A stretch of DNA of 20,809 bases from Rhizaria sp. SCN 62-66 (lineage: Eukaryota; Rhizaria, unplaced): contig MEDY01000454.1 in NCBI GenBank assembly GCA_001724265.1, positions 1-20,809 of the forward strand, written 5' to 3'. The first letter of the stretch is position 1. The number at the start of each line of letters is the position of its first letter. Both the position numbers and the translations under genes were made by a program. Shown here piece by piece: positions 18,217 through 20,809 of the stretch. The notes under the pieces were generated by a model. The model worked only from the letters and a program-made list of their open reading frames with translations, was not told the origin of the DNA and did no database searches.

Positions 18217-18247
18217 AACAACAAAAACAACAACTATAACAACAACC
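18217..18247 (+). repeat. Imperfect CAA simple repeat
   Basis: Interrupted CAA units in the 3' flank of the giant gene, with no coding role. It resembles the CAA tract inside the coding region. Confidence 0.5.
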
Positions 18248-18448
18248 TCAATAGTATATTAACAGAACCTAGTCACAAAAACAAAAGAAAAATATTCTTA
18301 TTCCGTAAACCAGAACTGTCTAAATCAATCTTAAGTCGAGTAGTCAAACCAGTGTGTTTGTTCACTGTGTGCACTACCAGCAACACAACAGCACCACCAC
18401 AAACGAAGCCAAACCTAGTCGTCTTCAGTCGGTCTGAGTCAAACGAAA

Positions 18449-18479
18449 GCTGCCAGCCTGGTTGTGTTACGCTGGCAGC
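18449..18479. repeat. 9-bp perfect hairpin in the 3' flank
   Basis: GCTGCCAGC (18449-18457) and GCTGGCAGC (18471-18479) are exact reverse complements around a 13-base loop. The arms are GC-rich within AT-rich DNA. It could form a structured element in a 3' untranslated region; this is inferred from pairing only. Confidence 0.55.
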
Positions 18480-20809
18480 CCTCGGCCGTTCGTTGGAGAC
18501 CAACCAATTCCATTCCAAACAATCACAAGCGTGTTTTTTCTTTCTCGTGTGCCGTCGCGCAAGTGCGCGCACACGTGCCCATATGCATTGCTCACTCATG
18601 TCGTATTATGTCTTTATTTGTTTTATATTTTCTTTAACTGTTGATTCTGTGTCGCTGTAATCACTTATTTTTGCGACTGATGCAATGTGTCTGTGCTTTC
18701 ACAAACCCGCTCAGTCGGCAAAAACGTTTTTATCAGTCCACTTGTCACACACAACTCCCTATCGCTTTTTTTTGTTTTAATCTACGTATTTGATTTTTTT
18801 ATTTTTTTGAAACAATCGCCAAACTAAACGTGTTGCTCTCCTTTATGAGAGCTTCTCAACTCATTTTGTTCTTGCTGATTTATCTTGGTGTTGACTGTAC
18901 GGTGTTTATTTGTCATTGTTAATTCTAAGACTTTGCCATCTTTTTGAATTATTTATGACGTGATTTCAAGCACAACTACACGTTCTTAGTGCTGTACTGC
19001 GTTCTTTTTGTGAGCCAGTGGTCACTTGTGGGAGCTATTTTAACACTGACTGTCACGACTCTCATGATACCTGCTGCAACAACAAACGCGTGGTTCGCAC
19101 TTGGAGCCACTGTATGTCTCGGTACAAAAACGCTCGAATGCGTGCTGGTGCAAGGTTTCCCTGCCAGTCTCCCTGTCAGCTGTATCTTTTGTCTGTCGAA
19201 CCTCATTCGTTTTGTCTCGAGTGAAATTGTGGTACCGACAGCAACGTCGAAGTTTTCGTCGTTCTTGTTTATGTTCACATAACGGCTGATCGTTCTGTGT
19301 CCGTTGTCCGACACACGTCGCAGTGCGATCTTACAAGTAACATGTGACCAGATGAACTCTGCTCGATGCGCCCACCAACAGCGTATGATTGAGTCGCTGA
19401 TCAGAGCCTCTCATATGCTCTCTTTCTTTTTTGTACACCATATTATGTGCAATCGATGGGTATGTATAGCAAATTATTTGTCAGCTATCTCACTCGTATC
19501 GATTCCATGGTGTTTTTGATATTTTGAACACTGCCCTTGATTACACGGAGGCTCATCCCGTCACCGTTGTTGTCGGGCGTTTAGGGACTCTCACGGAACG
19601 CGCTTGCCGTTTCTTCTCCGAACAGTTCAGCAAGCAATGACTTGCAGTTGGTGCTGATTGTACGGAGTGCGCCGTTGTTGCCGTTGACGTTGAGAGTGTG
19701 GGATGAAAACGTATGTGTAATTGCACGCATGATCAGAGCCACTGACTCTCACAACGATTACGTCGTGCGAGTACGACTTGCGTTATGTGTGAGTCCCTGT
19801 GTGTTTAATTCTCTTTCTGATTTGCTCTGTCTCAACTTTTCTTTTTTCTGGTTCTCAAGCTTGTTTTTTGATTCTGCGTCATCGCATCCACCAAACCCAA
19901 ACCTGCTCAGATATGCTCTTACTATTACATATCATCTTTTTTTGCTATCAGTTTAAAGCTTTGTCTATAATCGTCGATCTGCTTCTGTCGCTGTTTTGTA
20001 TCGTCACACATTGTTTTCGGAGACAGGAGTTTTCGGCTTCAACATCTTGTCTTCAACTTTGTTTTGTTTGAGTGTGTGCAAACTTTCTTTTTTTGCCAAT
20101 TTTATGTTTTACCATTCCAACGGTCTTTTTCATTTCTTTTTGTTCCATCTTAAACAAACAACCTTTTGTTTGCCCCAGCACACTTGCCCGCCCCTTGACT
20201 GCAGACAGCCACGCTTTTAACGGCACACTCACTCATCTGCTCACACTCGCAACACGGTTCGTGCGCAGCTGTGTACTTAAATCGACACTGGTATGGTTCA
20301 AATATGCTGCCTTTCGTACAACGCCTTCGCGTTGCGCTGGCCATGTTGCATATTCCCACCCCATATGTCTGTGTTTGTCACACTGCCAACACCGGACCAT
20401 GTTTGTGTCTATTTCATGAAGCCTGAGTGATTGCTGCTGGCTCGTGTCGCTGTGTGCTGTGAAGGGATCGCGGCGCCATTGCGCTCTGGCGTTTGCCTCG
20501 TCATTGCAAGTAAGTCAAGTACACCTGCAGAGCTCTCGTCGTAAGCCTCCCCACTCCGACAGTGTTTCAACCCGCAAGACTTAAGAGTACCATGGAATGG
20601 AGTCCTTGTTGCTCGATGTCGTGTTCTGTGAGGATACATTATCGGACGCTTCTTCGCGAGTCGTAATGACAAAGCTGAATCTCCTTTGTGGTATATCGGT
20701 TCTTAGTTTTATGTACCCCTGATGTAGAGGTTTATGAAAAAACGTGTTTTCCGCGATTTTCGCGCCTTGGTGCGCACTTTTCTATTTCACTACGAGCGAA
20801 ATAGTCCAT

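Larger units (their letters stand above)
17973..20809. other. 2.8-kb stretch without a supported gene
   Basis: The downstream flank of the giant gene. The first 400 bases are A/C-rich with CAA units, a perfect 15-base tandem duplication and a 9-bp hairpin. From about 18530 to 20160 the plus strand is conspicuously T-rich with several T7-T8 runs. Frames up to about 110 codons exist on both strands, but the longer ones lack ATG starts, overlap open frames on the other strand and show no motif. A compositionally different, more GC-rich patch at about 20410-20620 could be an exon of a gene beyond the window. It may also include a long 3' untranslated region. Confidence 0.5.

Noticed and set aside
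18976-19314. 112-codon minus-strand frame with fairly protein-like composition
   Set aside because: It starts at GTG rather than ATG, overlaps several open plus-strand frames, and has no recognisable motif; open in many frames suggests low stop density only.
20409-20672. Minus-strand 87-codon frame in a GC-richer patch
   Set aside because: It lacks a recognisable motif and lies at the window edge. A consensus GTAAGT on the other strand (near 20510) makes its coding strand uncertain.
1-20809. tRNA, rRNA, CRISPR array, insertion sequence or retroelement
   Set aside because: I saw no tRNA A/B box pair with a matching fold, no rRNA segment, no spaced identical repeats, and no transposase or reverse-transcriptase motif in either strand.

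Overview
This window looks like nuclear DNA from a unicellular eukaryote, probably a relative of animals and fungi. Three things support this: a cytosolic ribosomal protein eS7 gene split by a 160-bp GT-AG intron, a two-exon PEX26-like peroxisomal tail-anchor gene split by a 206-bp GT-AG intron, and a very large intronless reading frame full of Gln, Ala, Asn, Ser, His and Asp runs. Coding DNA is GC-rich, while the spacers are AT-rich and hold no operon-like spacing or ribosome-binding sites. The lineage is inference. PEX26-type proteins are best known from opisthokonts, but no single marker here fixes the species.

Layout. Positions 2-715 (+) hold the 3' part of an alpha/beta hydrolase-like gene cut by the window edge. 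It converges on a long minus-strand gene (1294 to at least 4245) for a protein with a C-terminal von Willebrand factor A domain of the kind found in VWKA/alpha-kinase proteins, but with no kinase; its true 5' end is probably on an unseen upstream exon. Next on the minus strand are a weakly supported acidic low-complexity protein (5167 downward) and the eS7 gene (6347-5624). A 1.37-kb spacer, with a 12-bp hairpin and short direct repeats, separates eS7 from the divergent plus-strand PEX26-like gene (7721-9198, two exons). After another 1.07-kb spacer with a TATA-like element and a C/T-rich leader comes a 2566-codon single-exon gene (10272-17972). It encodes a probable nuclear regulatory protein with an AT-hook-like motif, an unrecognised conserved-looking module and two C-terminal SUMO-consensus sites. 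The last 2.8 kb (17973-20809) is T-rich on the plus strand and holds no gene I can support.

The genes do not form one pathway. eS7 is translation housekeeping and the PEX26-like protein would dock the PEX1/PEX6 ATPase on peroxisomes. The VWA protein and the giant low-complexity protein have unknown roles. The most promising undescribed item is the giant protein, above all the non-repetitive module near residues 2122-2236 and the segment near 2306-2370. I found no mobile element, CRISPR array, tRNA or rRNA gene.
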